Shown here one piece after another: positions 28,632 through 37,393 of a stretch of DNA of 64,000 nucleotides; the stretch's first letter is position 1; each line of letters starts with the position of its first letter. The DNA comes from an uncultured Rhodospirillales bacterium (GTDB lineage: Bacteria; Pseudomonadota; Alphaproteobacteria; Rhodospirillales; JABHCV01). A program made the translations under genes and the position numbers. Under the pieces are notes generated by a model that ran no database searches, had not been told where the DNA came from, and saw only the letters and a program-made list of their open reading frames with translations. Where the stretch lies: positions 47,346-111,345 of the forward strand of contig CALKND010000012.1 of assembly GCA_938092065.1 (NCBI GenBank). Reading direction: 5' to 3'.

Positions 28632-28690
28632 CAGCCCACTTAGCGCTTTTTTTAACGTGGTGGCAAGCAGCCCAAATCCAACCACGGTCT
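28632..28690 (-). ncRNA. SAM-II type riboswitch upstream of metK
   Basis: The minus-strand leader contains a P1 stem CGTGGT/ACCACG with the loop elements GATTTG and GCTTGC. It is followed directly by TTAAA, an A-rich linker and GCGCTAAGTGGGC. This order (stem, GAUUU, CUUGC, stem, UUAAA, AA, GCUAA) is that of the SAM-II aptamer, an alphaproteobacterial H-type pseudoknot. Plausible pseudoknot pairs are GCT with GGC and TGC with GCG, some with G-T pairs. It ends about 70 bases before the GTG of metK, so it probably controls translation. A TTGACA box is at 28729-28734, but no well-spaced -10 was found. Confidence 0.75.
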
Positions 28691-28875
28691 ATAGATCTTG
28701 AATGTATGAGTTAAATCGAGCAACTTTTTGTCAATTTTTCAAGGGGCCGTCAAGCAGTTTTAGCATGCTAGCTCTTGAAGCTATTTTCCTTTCAGATCCA
28801 TTTAGTAGGCATTAAAGCCTGTTGGTGTTGTTTTAGTTCACTCAAACTGACGTTTAATACTCAAATATTAAATAA

Positions 28876-30459
28876 TTAAATTTTATGATCGTTACTTTTA
28901 TAATTTATCAGCGTTCCTATGACCGCAATAGTCAATATTAAAAGGATAACTATCGAATTTCCTAGCCTGCCATAGAGTGTTGTTTGAAGAGAACTGGGCA
29001 AACCACTGTCTAAGGTTCCTTTCGTTCCCAGCGCCAGACTGGATACAACACGGCCATAACCATCGATAACACCAGAAATCCCTGTGTTGGCGACCCGGAC
29101 CAACGGAAGACCTTCTTCAACTGCACGCAACCGGGCTGCATCAAAATGCTGATAGGGACCAGAGCTGGCGCCATACCAACCATCGTTGGTCAAGTTGAGC
29201 AGCCATTCCGGGCGATCTTGCCTGTCAACCACTTGATTTGGAAAAATTACTTCATAGCATATGAGCGGCGAAACCGGAGGCAAACCTCTCAGCCGCAAAG
29301 TACGTGGTCCGGGTCCGGCAGAAAAATCCGTTGTCCCAACGGTAATTTTAGAAAATTTAAAAATTTTCCGTAGAGGCGTATACTCACCAAAAGGCACAAG
29401 ATGAAATTTATCATATGTACCAACAACATTTCCCACCTCATCAATGCCCTGCATGCTGTTCCATATCTGATATACACCGACCCCCCTGTGTTCGGTGCGA
29501 AGGGCACCAGTAATTGTAAGCCCCCCCTTGGGCGTAGAACTAGCAATCGCCTTGCGCGAAGCATAATCTTTGTCTAAGAAATAGGTGGCTGCCGTTTCCG
29601 CCCAAAAAATATGAGTCGGGACCGAAAATCCTGGTTTTGGTGTGGCCCCACCCATACGTATTTGTTCCTTAAAATTTTTTTCTCTGAGGCGAGGCTCCCA
29701 CTTTAGTTTCTGGTCAATATTTGGCTGAACCAAACGCAAAACAACACCAGAAACAGTTTCATCAGATGCCTCAGATAACCTATACGCACCTCCAGACCAG
29801 ACGACAAAAAGAAATAAGATTATAATGCCGATTGGACGAGAAGGACTGCCTTTTGATTGCCAGCCATCATTGCCTGCTAGAATGGCTGGCATCCCCGCAA
29901 CAAGAACACTGAGCAAACCTAACCCATAAACACCGGCGAGAGCCGCAGACTGAATTATAGCATCAGAAAAAGTCCAAATTGATCCTATTAAATTCCAAGG
30001 AAAACCAGTGAATATCCAACTTCGAACCCATTCAAAAAAAATCCAAGCAGCGGCAAACACAAGCACCCGCCCAACGCCAGTGCTTCGTCGCCCAAGTGCC
30101 CTGCTCACAACAACACTAACCGCGGGGAACAGCGCCATTATTCCGGCTAGGAAAAAAACTGCAAACGGGGCCATCCAGCCAAAGCGATCTGGCTGAACGA
30201 ACAGAGCATTTGCTACCCAATAGAAACCAGCAACAAAATGACCAAGGCCAAACCACCAGCCGGCGGCGAAAGCCCCACGCACGCACGAACTGTCATATGT
30301 TAACCACAACAAACCGATTATGGATGGGATTAAAAGAAACACCGCGTAGATTGGGGCCATTGCCCCTGCGCCAAGGACTCCTAGAAAAAATGCCAGCGCC
30401 CACCGTCGTCCACCTTTTTGGCCTTTCAAATGGTTAAAAAAAAACTGCACGGTCTTCAT
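28876..30459 (-). CDS. lnt: Apolipoprotein N-acyltransferase
   Basis: A 527-residue inner-membrane enzyme that adds the third acyl chain to lipoproteins. The N-terminal half (1-225) has several membrane segments, including FAGWWFGLGHFVAGFYWVANAL and GFPWNLIGSIW, each split by loops. The periplasmic nitrilase-like domain follows, with the Glu in FWAETAATYFL, the Lys in YDKFHLVPFGEYTPL and the nucleophile Cys in PLICYEVIFP. A final membrane segment is at about 500-520. It follows corC after 3 bases. The lipoprotein GGT at 39444 is a likely client. Confidence 0.95.
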   Translation of the reverse strand: MKTVQFFFNHLKGQKGGRRWALAFFLGVLGAGAMAPIYAVFLLIPSIIGLLWLTYDSSCVRGAFAAGWWFGLGHFVAGFYWVANALFVQPDRFGWMAPFAVFFLAGIMALFPAVSVVVSRALGRRSTGVGRVLVFAAAWIFFEWVRSWIFTGFPWNLIGSIWTFSDAIIQSAALAGVYGLGLLSVLVAGMPAILAGNDGWQSKGSPSRPIGIIILFLFVVWSGGAYRLSEASDETVSGVVLRLVQPNIDQKLKWEPRLREKNFKEQIRMGGATPKPGFSVPTHIFWAETAATYFLDKDYASRKAIASSTPKGGLTITGALRTEHRGVGVYQIWNSMQGIDEVGNVVGTYDKFHLVPFGEYTPLRKIFKFSKITVGTTDFSAGPGPRTLRLRGLPPVSPLICYEVIFPNQVVDRQDRPEWLLNLTNDGWYGASSGPYQHFDAARLRAVEEGLPLVRVANTGISGVIDGYGRVVSSLALGTKGTLDSGLPSSLQTTLYGRLGNSIVILLILTIAVIGTLINYKSNDHKI

Positions 30460-30462
30460 TCT

Positions 30463-31389
30463 TTAATCCCGGCCTTCACCCAGTTTTGGATTTACAATTT
30501 TATCTATTTCTCGCAAACGCAGTCTTTTGATACGCCTTGGATCCGCATCAAGAATTTCAAATTCCAGACCACTGGGATGGCTAATCAGTTCCCCACGAAC
30601 GGGCACCCGCCCTGCCAAAGAGAAGACTAGACCGCCAAGTGTGTCAAAGTCTTCGCGTTCCTCTTCACTCACAAGAACACCAAGACGTTCTTCCAACATC
30701 TCAATAGTTACCCTCGCATCAGCTATCAATGTCCCGTTTGGATCATCGGCCATAATTGGTTCTTCAGTCCGGTCATGCTCGTCTTCAATTTCACCGACGA
30801 TTTCCTCAACTAAATCCTCAATGGTCACCAAGCCATCTATGCCTCCATATTCATCGACCACTAATGCCATATGACAACGCGTCGCACGCATTTCTAGTAA
30901 CAGTTCCAGCACCTGCATGGAAGGTGGAACAAACAAGACTTTGCGAACAATATCACGGAGGGAAAATTCGCTATCCCTGCCATGCCACGCAAGAACATCT
31001 TTAATATGAATCATCCCGATGGCATCATCCAGTGCACCCCTAAAAACCGGCATACGAGAATGCCCCTCACGGGTAATTAGGTCAATTACGTTCGACAGAT
31101 TACTCTCGCTCTCAATAGGTATAATATCCGCCCTAGGCACCATGACATCGTGGATTGTCCTACCTTTTAATTCAAGAATGTTAGCAAGCAAAAGACGTTC
31201 TTCATCATCGATGGGAACCTCTCCAACTTCACGCTCTTCAATTAATTCCTCGAGTACATCGCGTGCAGAATTTTCCCCGTTGCTAGATTTGAACAACCGC
31301 TTCAACCAGCCAAAAGGGCCGCCTGTCGCGGGTGACACGTCATCATTTCCGTTGCCGTTTGTAGTTTTAAGAAGCGCCAAGCCCATCAT
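30463..31389 (-). CDS. corC: CorC/HlyC-type CBS-domain protein
   Basis: A soluble CNNM/CorC relative of about 308 residues with two CBS domains (VMVPRADIIPIESESNL and VLFVPPSMQVLELLLEM) and a C-terminal CorC_HlyC domain (GRVPVRGELISHPSGLEFEILD). It lacks the DUF21 membrane part, as in E. coli CorC/YbeX. It is linked to Mg/Co handling and, by gene context, to ribosome and envelope maintenance. The start is taken at the Met ending at 31389; a GTG ending at 31413 is an alternative. Either way it overlaps the ybeY end. Confidence 0.9.
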   Translation of the reverse strand: MMGLALLKTTNGNGNDDVSPATGGPFGWLKRLFKSSNGENSARDVLEELIEEREVGEVPIDDEERLLLANILELKGRTIHDVMVPRADIIPIESESNLSNVIDLITREGHSRMPVFRGALDDAIGMIHIKDVLAWHGRDSEFSLRDIVRKVLFVPPSMQVLELLLEMRATRCHMALVVDEYGGIDGLVTIEDLVEEIVGEIEDEHDRTEEPIMADDPNGTLIADARVTIEMLEERLGVLVSEEEREDFDTLGGLVFSLAGRVPVRGELISHPSGLEFEILDADPRRIKRLRLREIDKIVNPKLGEGRD

Positions 31390-31903
31390 CCTGATTCTTA
31401 AGTTCTGTCCCACTGTAGGGGTCTGAGATTCCTAATTCTGCCAATGTGCTCGTTTCAAGGGCCTCCATAAGCTTAGCCTCAGCATTGTATTCATGGTCGT
31501 GTCCAAGCAGATGCAGAATACCGTGGACAACTAAATGGCTTAAATGGTCTGCCAGTTCTTTACCTTCCTGTTCAGCTTCACTCAGAGCCGTCTCATAAGC
31601 AATTACAACGTCTCCCAACAACTGGGGTATCGCTTCAAACTGGACCGTTTTGATATCATCCAAATTGGAAAATGAGAGTACATTTGTTGGTTTGTCAATG
31701 CCCCTATACTTCTTATTTAAGGCCCTAAGGCTCTCATCATCGCTAAGTAATATGCTAACTTCAACTTGTGATAATTCTATCTCAACGCAGGCTCCAAACG
31801 TTGCAAGGGCAGCCCGGTGGCACACGCTCTCAACGTTACTAATAGCCGACACCCAGTCGCTGTGTGAAACGGAGATATCTGTGTGAAGAGGCTCAGACAC
31901 CAT
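31367..31903 (-). CDS. ybeY: Endoribonuclease YbeY (16S rRNA maturation)
   Basis: A metal-dependent RNase with the motif HGILHLLGHDH, three His binding zinc, and the family stretch LNKKYRGIDKPTNVLSF. The Met ending at 31903 gives MVSEPLHTDISVSHSDW and about 178 residues; the frame extends to 31978 but inside phoH. It overlaps phoH by 11 bases and corC by about 23, so the whole miaB-phoH-ybeY-corC-lnt run is coupled. Confidence 0.94.
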   Translation of the reverse strand: MVSEPLHTDISVSHSDWVSAISNVESVCHRAALATFGACVEIELSQVEVSILLSDDESLRALNKKYRGIDKPTNVLSFSNLDDIKTVQFEAIPQLLGDVVIAYETALSEAEQEGKELADHLSHLVVHGILHLLGHDHEYNAEAKLMEALETSTLAELGISDPYSGTELKNQDDGLGAS

Positions 31904-32927
31904 TTTCTGACTTTTCCCCCTTTTCATATCGAGCCGAAGCCCGGCGGCGTAACTCTTCATCGTCGTAGGCCTTAACAATATTAGTCACAAGGCGATGGCG
32001 AACAACATCATTATGAGTAAAGCGGGCAAAAGCAACACCGCTTACATTATTTAAAATTTCAGAAGCGTCACGTAAACCCGAATGGGTTCCGCGCGGGAGG
32101 TCAACTTGTGATAAATCACCGTTCACCACCATACGGGCGTTTTCTCCAAGACGAGTTAAAAACATTTTCATTTGTACTGCAGTCGTATTCTGCGCCTCAT
32201 CAAGAATGACAAAAGCATTGGCAAGAGTACGTCCACGCATGAAAGCAAGCGGGGCAACTTCGATCTCACCATTTTCAAGACGCTTAGTAACCTGATCACT
32301 AGGCAGCATATCATGCAGAGCGTCATAAAGCGGCCGCAAATATGGGTCAACTTTTTCACGCATATCGCCTGGTAAAAACCCCAATTGCTCGCCAGCTTCG
32401 ACAGCAGGTCGTGACAAAATAATCCTGTCTACATCACCCCTAACAAGACGTTCAACAGCCTTGGCAACGGCTAGATAGGTTTTGCCTGTACCGGCTGGAC
32501 CAATTCCAAAAACCAATTCATTTTTGTCTATGGCACGCAGATAGTTAGCTTGGGTGGGTGTCCTTGGCGATATTGTCCGCTTTCGCGTTTTTACCTCAAT
32601 GTCCGCATCACTAACATTTGAACCGGAATGGGAAGCCATACGCAATACGGCCTCAACTTCGTGATGATCCACCAGCATCCCTTTTTTAAGACGATCATAG
32701 AGACCTGTCATGGCATCTGCTGCTACATTGATATTTTCATATTCGCCAATTAATGTTATTTCATTGCCTATGGCCTGAGCCGTGATGTTCAATTCTTTTT
32801 CAACAATTGTCAGATGTGAATGGTGAGAACCAAACAACTGAATGGCTAGGGCATTGTCCTCAAAGACTAACTTTCGACTATCAACACCATTTTTCTTCAG
32901 ACTATTAGGTTTGCTTAGCCGTTTCAT
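31893..32927 (-). CDS. phoH: PhoH-like ATPase (YbeZ)
   Basis: A 344-residue P-loop ATPase. Residues about 25-110 form a KH-like N-terminal part (IVEKELNITAQAIGNEI); the ATPase begins at TPTQANYLRAID with Walker A FGIGPAGTGKTYLA, Walker B FVILDEAQNTT and sensor NGDLSQVDLP. PhoH/YbeZ partners YbeY in RNA and ribosome quality control, matching the gene order here. It overlaps miaB by 4 bases. Confidence 0.95.
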   Translation of the reverse strand: MKRLSKPNSLKKNGVDSRKLVFEDNALAIQLFGSHHSHLTIVEKELNITAQAIGNEITLIGEYENINVAADAMTGLYDRLKKGMLVDHHEVEAVLRMASHSGSNVSDADIEVKTRKRTISPRTPTQANYLRAIDKNELVFGIGPAGTGKTYLAVAKAVERLVRGDVDRIILSRPAVEAGEQLGFLPGDMREKVDPYLRPLYDALHDMLPSDQVTKRLENGEIEVAPLAFMRGRTLANAFVILDEAQNTTAVQMKMFLTRLGENARMVVNGDLSQVDLPRGTHSGLRDASEILNNVSGVAFARFTHNDVVRHRLVTNIVKAYDDEELRRRASARYEKGEKSENGV

Positions 32928-34294
32928 GCAACGTTCTTGCTTTGATTTACAGCTTCCAGTGATCCGGCCAAACTATTTGCCTGCGCAACGTCAATGTGCA
33001 AATTAACAATAGCTCCAAACAAATGCTCCTGGGCACTTAAATGAACCGGTTGCATGTAAGGACTGCGCCCAATCATCTGTCCTTTGAAACGCCCGGGCCT
33101 GTCAAGCAGAACCGGCATAGTACGCCCAACGCAGCTTTTATTAAAAACTAACTGCTGCTTATTTAGCTCGTCTTGCAATATCTTCAGGCGTTCAGTTTTA
33201 ACTTCTTCCGACACCTGATTGTTTAATAAGGCAGCAGGAGTTCCAGGTCTGGGACTATATTTGAATGAGTAGGCCTGAATGAAGCCAACCTCCCTAACCA
33301 ATTTCATTGTGCTATCAAAGTCAGAATCTTTTTCTCCCGGAAAGCCAACGATAAAATCTGATGACAAAGCAATGTCCGGGCGGGCCTTCACGAGACGCTC
33401 TACAAGCTGGCGATATTGATCTGCGCCATGGCGGCGGTTCATAGCTTTTAAGATTTTGTCTGAACCTGATTGCACTGGTAGATGCAAAAAAGGCATCAGA
33501 GCCGGAACTTCGCCGTGGGCTGATATCAATTCTTCATCCATATCCGCTGGATAGGAGGTCATGTAACGAATGCGTTCAATACCTTCAACCTCGGCAATTT
33601 CGTGAACCAGCCGGCCCAGCCCCCATTCTGTGCCCCCAATTGCAACACCGTGATAGCTATTAACGTTTTGGCCCAGCAGGGTCACTTCCTTGACACCAAG
33701 ATCACCAAGACGTCTTGCTTCTACTAAAATGTCACTCACCGGGCGAGAATATTCGGCACCACGCGTGTATGGAACGACACAGAACGTACAAAACTTGTCA
33801 CAACCTTCCTGAACTGTCAAAAAAGCAGAGGCGCCATTAATCGCCTCACTGCCCAGCATCACTTCAGGCAAATGATCAAATTTTACCTGAGCTGGAAAAC
33901 TTGTATTCAGCACCGCGCCCTTGGCACGCGAAACACGAGCAATCATCTCAGGCAAGTCGTGGTAGGCCTGCGGGCCAAACACCAGATCTACAAATGGGGC
34001 GCGACGAAGTATCTCATCGCCTTCTGCTTGGGCTACACAACCAGCAACGGCCAGAATCATGTTTGAGCCCTGATTTTTTTTGCGGCTTTTAATCTTATTC
34101 ATACGCCCCAATTCAGAATAAACTTTCTCAGCCGCTTTTTCCCTGATATGGCAGGTGTTGAGTATTACCATATCTGCATCGTCAGGGTCATTACTCAAGC
34201 TAAAGCCCAATGGCCTGAGGATATCAGTCATCCTATCTGAATCATAGACGTTCATCTGACAACCGTAAGTCTTAATATATAACTTCTTTGTCAA
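32924..34294 (-). CDS. miaB: tRNA-2-methylthio-N6-dimethylallyladenosine synthase
   Basis: A 456-residue radical-SAM methylthiotransferase acting on i6A37 of tRNAs. The N-terminal cluster cysteines are in YGCQMNVYDSD, NTCHIREKA and AGCVAQAEG. The radical-SAM set is CDKFCTFCVVPYTRG (CxxxCxxC). A C-terminal TRAM domain runs from about 375 to 440 (CVGRTMPVLLDRPGRFKGQMIGRS, in two strands). Length and order are standard. It follows fur after 92 bases. Confidence 0.97.
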   Translation of the reverse strand: MTKKLYIKTYGCQMNVYDSDRMTDILRPLGFSLSNDPDDADMVILNTCHIREKAAEKVYSELGRMNKIKSRKKNQGSNMILAVAGCVAQAEGDEILRRAPFVDLVFGPQAYHDLPEMIARVSRAKGAVLNTSFPAQVKFDHLPEVMLGSEAINGASAFLTVQEGCDKFCTFCVVPYTRGAEYSRPVSDILVEARRLGDLGVKEVTLLGQNVNSYHGVAIGGTEWGLGRLVHEIAEVEGIERIRYMTSYPADMDEELISAHGEVPALMPFLHLPVQSGSDKILKAMNRRHGADQYRQLVERLVKARPDIALSSDFIVGFPGEKDSDFDSTMKLVREVGFIQAYSFKYSPRPGTPAALLNNQVSEEVKTERLKILQDELNKQQLVFNKSCVGRTMPVLLDRPGRFKGQMIGRSPYMQPVHLSAQEHLFGAIVNLHIDVAQANSLAGSLEAVNQSKNVA

Positions 34295-34386
34295 ACGCCA
34301 CGCTCAACTTCGCAGATATTTAACAATGTAATGTTAGTAATAAAAGCGGCACCTAGACACGATGCTTCAATGTTGCTTCCAAACAT

Positions 34387-34818
34387 TCACTGGCCTTTTT
34401 CATCATCACCTATTGGGATGCCGTAGAGTTCGAGCCTATGGCCTATCAATTTAAGACCCTTTTCTTCTGCAATCTTGCGCTGCAGGACCTCAATTTCATC
34501 ATTGCGAAACTCAATGACCTCTTCATTTTTAACATTTATGAGATGATCATGGTGGTCGTCAGTGGCCTCTTCATAGCGCGCACTATTACCACCAAAATCA
34601 TGCTTTTCAAGCAACCCTGCTTCTTCAAATAAACGTACTGTACGGTATACCGTCGCAATAGAAATCTTTGAATCAATGTTTGAAGCGCGGCTGTAAACTT
34701 CATCTACATTTGGATGATCGTTCGAATCTGACAAAACTTGTGCGATGATTCGGCGCTGGCCCGTCATCTTCATGCCTCTCTCAACACAGAGCTTTTCTAT
34801 ACTTGATAATGCAGTCAT
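34387..34818 (-). CDS. fur: Fur-family metal-dependent regulator (Fur/Mur)
   Basis: A 143-residue Fur with winged-helix part GQRRIIAQVLSD and ISIATVYRTVRLFEEAGLL and the metal site DDHHDHLINVK. The cysteines of zinc-structured Fur (HLICxxC) are absent, as in the alphaproteobacterial Mur/Fur branch, where the protein often senses manganese or iron. Together with Irr this cell has two Fur-superfamily regulators, the usual alphaproteobacterial iron logic. It is 15 bases downstream of mucR and shares its transcript. Confidence 0.93.
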   Translation of the reverse strand: MTALSSIEKLCVERGMKMTGQRRIIAQVLSDSNDHPNVDEVYSRASNIDSKISIATVYRTVRLFEEAGLLEKHDFGGNSARYEEATDDHHDHLINVKNEEVIEFRNDEIEVLQRKIAEEKGLKLIGHRLELYGIPIGDDEKGQ

Positions 34819-34833
34819 TTACTTTCTCATTGC

Positions 34834-35256
34834 TCAATCACTTTTAAGACTTTTTTTGCGCGGCTTTGTTCCCAGACCTATTTTTTTTGCCAAATTTGAA
34901 CGATGCTTGGCATAGTTTGGAGCAACCATGGGGTAGTCAGCAACTAGCCCCCAACGATCCCTGTATTCTTGCGGCGATAAATTATAAGAGGCCATAATGT
35001 GGCGCTTAAGCATTTTCAGTTTTTTCCCATCTTCCAGACAAATAATATAATCAGGGAAAACAGATTTATTCAGTGGTACAGCTGGACGAAGTCGATCATT
35101 AGTAATCTGTTCGCCTCCTACCATAGACATTGTTTTGTATACTTCTTTAATTAAGCTCGGCAATTCGCCAATTGCAACCAAATTGTTGCTTACATGCGCT
35201 GAAACAATCTCTGTAGTCAACTCGAGTAATTCATTTATATTTGGTTTATCGCTCAT
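34834..35256 (-). CDS. MucR/Ros-family zinc-finger-like regulator with a lost ligand
   Basis: A 140-residue MucR family protein. The N-terminal helix (LTTEIVSAHVSNN) and the DNA-binding core YIICLEDGKKLKMLKRHI followed by NLSPQEYRDRWGL are unmistakable. The usual zinc set is Cys, Cys or Asp, His, His; here C73, D76 and H86 are present, but the last His (MTHYN in relatives) is Ser90 (MASYN). It may fold without zinc, as some rhizobial homologues do. MucR proteins act as H-NS-like repressors of exopolysaccharide and surface genes, so this one may silence the AT-rich glycan locus at 50-58 kb (inference). Confidence 0.9.
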   Translation of the reverse strand: MSDKPNINELLELTTEIVSAHVSNNLVAIGELPSLIKEVYKTMSMVGGEQITNDRLRPAVPLNKSVFPDYIICLEDGKKLKMLKRHIMASYNLSPQEYRDRWGLVADYPMVAPNYAKHRSNLAKKIGLGTKPRKKSLKSD

Positions 35257-35333
35257 AATTAGACAATTCCATACAAAACTTTTACAATATATGGTTGTAT
35301 ATACACAAATGGGTTGTGTAACAAGATGCAGTT

Positions 35334-35609
35334 ATGAATAAAAATATCAAAAATACAAATAGAAAAGAGGCTGAGTTCTTGCTCGATATTACAACACAAG
35401 TGTGTCCCATGACTTTCGTTCGCACTAGGCTAATGATTGAGCAGATGAGCCAAGGCGACGTTGCTGAAGTGCGCCTGCAAGGAGCCGAACCCCTTAAAAA
35501 TGTCCCCTATTCTGCGAAGGAGATGGGCATTATTATTGTATCTCTAGAACCTGAGGATGAAACCACCGATCAACATGGGATCCACAGATTACTTTTACGA
35601 AAGGCCTGA
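35334..35609 (+). CDS. tusA: TusA-family sulfur-carrier protein
   Basis: A 91-residue protein with the TusA/SirA fold. LLDITTQVCPMTFVRTRLMIEQM holds the sulfur-binding Cys in a CPM motif; the residue after it is Thr where Pro is common. The rest, VAEVRLQGAEPLKNVPYSAKE, fits the family. The product probably carries persulfide sulfur to tRNA or cofactor synthesis. It is divergent from mucR and ends 3 bases before the convergent rimI. Confidence 0.85.
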   Translation: MNKNIKNTNRKEAEFLLDITTQVCPMTFVRTRLMIEQMSQGDVAEVRLQGAEPLKNVPYSAKEMGIIIVSLEPEDETTDQHGIHRLLLRKA

Positions 35610-35612
35610 GTT

Positions 35613-36071
35613 TTACTTATCTAAAATATTCAGACTGTAAACTATAGCATCTAACTTTTTTGATGACCGCTTATAGTACCCCAGGCGCTTTCCGATAATT
35701 TGAAATCCGAATGTTTCATAAAAAGCCATAGCGGTTTTATTGTCCTCGGCTACCTCAAAAAATATCTTTACCACACCACTCATGGCTGCTCTTTTTATTG
35801 ATTCTAGCAACAATATGCTGGCCAAGCCTTTTTTGCGTGCAGCCGGTATCACACCAATACTTATAATTTCTGCTTCATCAGCAGCAACCCGCATAAAAAT
35901 AAAACCCTGAGGAGTCCCCTCTTCAATTCCCACAAGAAGCCCTATCATCCCAGGCATATTAAGTATTTCAGTTATGGCTTTTTCATTCCAGGTCTCCTCA
36001 AAACAAGCCCCATGCAGAACCGAAATAATTCCCCCATGAACAATGCTCGCCTCAATTATCTTTGAAGTCAT
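35613..36071 (-). CDS. rimI: Ribosomal-protein-alanine acetyltransferase-like GNAT
   Basis: A 152-residue GNAT acetyltransferase. The acetyl-CoA loop is IGVIPAARKKGLASILL; KIFFEVAEDNKTAMAFYETFGF is the C-terminal core. Its start overlaps the tsaB stop by 4 bases, the conserved tsaB-rimI pair, which supports the RimI name, though substrate specificity cannot be read from sequence. Confidence 0.88.
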   Translation of the reverse strand: MTSKIIEASIVHGGIISVLHGACFEETWNEKAITEILNMPGMIGLLVGIEEGTPQGFIFMRVAADEAEIISIGVIPAARKKGLASILLLESIKRAAMSGVVKIFFEVAEDNKTAMAFYETFGFQIIGKRLGYYKRSSKKLDAIVYSLNILDK

Positions 36072-36766
36072 GGTCTGAGGCGCCCACTGCCTTTAGGCAA
36101 TTTGGCATCTGGCGGGCGCAGGTACAGGGGTAAAGGTGCTTCCAGTATATCGCCCCAACTCCAGCGCTGGGACGCAAGTTCGGCCAAAACAGATCCGTCA
36201 GGCACTTCAGGTCTTTCAATCATGATGGGATCGTGCCCTGACTTAACAAGAGCTGACGTAGCCTGCAACCTTGCATCCCCAACAACATGGATAGGGCCAG
36301 GGACGCCACGAAGCCACTTGCTAAGTACAGCCGGGTCAATTGCGCTGGCCTTCTTTATTGGCTTATGACCTATTTGAAAGACTTGCACATAAATATCTTT
36401 ACGCTTGGAATCAAGAGCTACTAATAAAGAACCTGTGTTCCATACGCTGGCTTTTACTTCATGTGCTATTACTTCTGTAGTCGTAAGACCAAGGCACGGA
36501 ACTTGTGCCGCCAGTGCAATACCCCGTGCAGTTGCAAGGCCTACCCTGAGACCAGTAAAAGCACCCGGCCCCACAGTTACAGCCAACAAGTCAAGATCTC
36601 TTGCAGTAACTTTAGCATCTTCGAGCACATTTTGGATCATCGGCACCAGAGCTTCTGCCTGCCCGCGTGACATTTCTTCTTTGCGTGCAGATAGAATTGT
36701 CCCATTCCACCAAAGTGCGACCGAGCATGAACTCGTAGCCGTATCAATTGCTAAAATTCTCATCAA
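36068..36766 (-). CDS. tsaB: tRNA threonylcarbamoyladenosine synthesis protein TsaB
   Basis: A 232-residue ASKHA-fold protein that partners TsaD in making t6A37 of tRNA. Diagnostic parts are RILAIDTATSSCSVALW and LAVTVGPGAFTGLRVGLATARG, split by a turn. It is the first gene of tsaB-rimI and divergent from the dipeptidase gene. Confidence 0.95.
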   Translation of the reverse strand: MMRILAIDTATSSCSVALWWNGTILSARKEEMSRGQAEALVPMIQNVLEDAKVTARDLDLLAVTVGPGAFTGLRVGLATARGIALAAQVPCLGLTTTEVIAHEVKASVWNTGSLLVALDSKRKDIYVQVFQIGHKPIKKASAIDPAVLSKWLRGVPGPIHVVGDARLQATSALVKSGHDPIMIERPEVPDGSVLAELASQRWSWGDILEAPLPLYLRPPDAKLPKGSGRLRP

Positions 36767-36835
36767 ACTTATAGCTCCTGAGCTTCAGTGTTTTATAATA
36801 AGCCTTCTGACAACAACAGGTTTATATTAATTTCC

Positions 36836-37393
36836 ATGACGTTAATTCCAATCACTTCAGAGAGCCATGGTGTAGAAATAGACATTAAATATGCCACGGT
36901 GGACAACTTTACTGGTAAGCCTATCTATACTCGCCCTGGGTGTTATCTGTTAGATGAAGCCAATACCCTTCTTAAGAGGGCCATCAATATGGCCAAGATT
37001 CAGGGTTGTCATTTTTTAATATTTGACGCCTTTCGGCCGTCAGAGGCTCAATTTAAAATGTGGGCTCACACACCGGATCCGAATTTTTTAGCAGATCCTA
37101 ACCGCGGCTCGCCTCATTCAAGGGGTGTGGCAATAGACCTGACTTTGGTGAACACAGCCTCTGGTGAAACACTAGATATGGGCACCAGCTTTGATGCCTT
37201 CACTCCCCTATCCTTTCACGGTAATATGGAAATCTCCAAGAAAGCTCAAGAAAACCGTTACTTTTTACTGGGACTTATGACAGCGGCAGGTTGGGATTGC
37301 TATTTGAAAGAATGGTGGCACTATCAACTTTTTGATAGCTACACGTATGACGTGCTATCCAATGACGTTCTTGAATTACCCATGATGGACTAA
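36836..37393 (+). CDS. ddpX: D-alanyl-D-alanine dipeptidase (VanX/DdpX family)
   Basis: A 185-residue zinc peptidase starting MTLIPITSESHG; a 16-residue upstream extension is rejected. The family motifs are the Arg in FDAFRPSEAQ, SPHSRGVAIDLTL (zinc His and Asp) and EWWHYQLF (catalytic Glu, zinc His). It hydrolyses D-Ala-D-Ala, here more likely for recycling peptidoglycan than for resistance, since no vanH or vanA genes are nearby. No signal peptide is seen, so it is probably cytoplasmic. It overlaps the convergent nitroreductase by 4 bases. Confidence 0.9.
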   Translation: MTLIPITSESHGVEIDIKYATVDNFTGKPIYTRPGCYLLDEANTLLKRAINMAKIQGCHFLIFDAFRPSEAQFKMWAHTPDPNFLADPNRGSPHSRGVAIDLTLVNTASGETLDMGTSFDAFTPLSFHGNMEISKKAQENRYFLLGLMTAAGWDCYLKEWWHYQLFDSYTYDVLSNDVLELPMMD

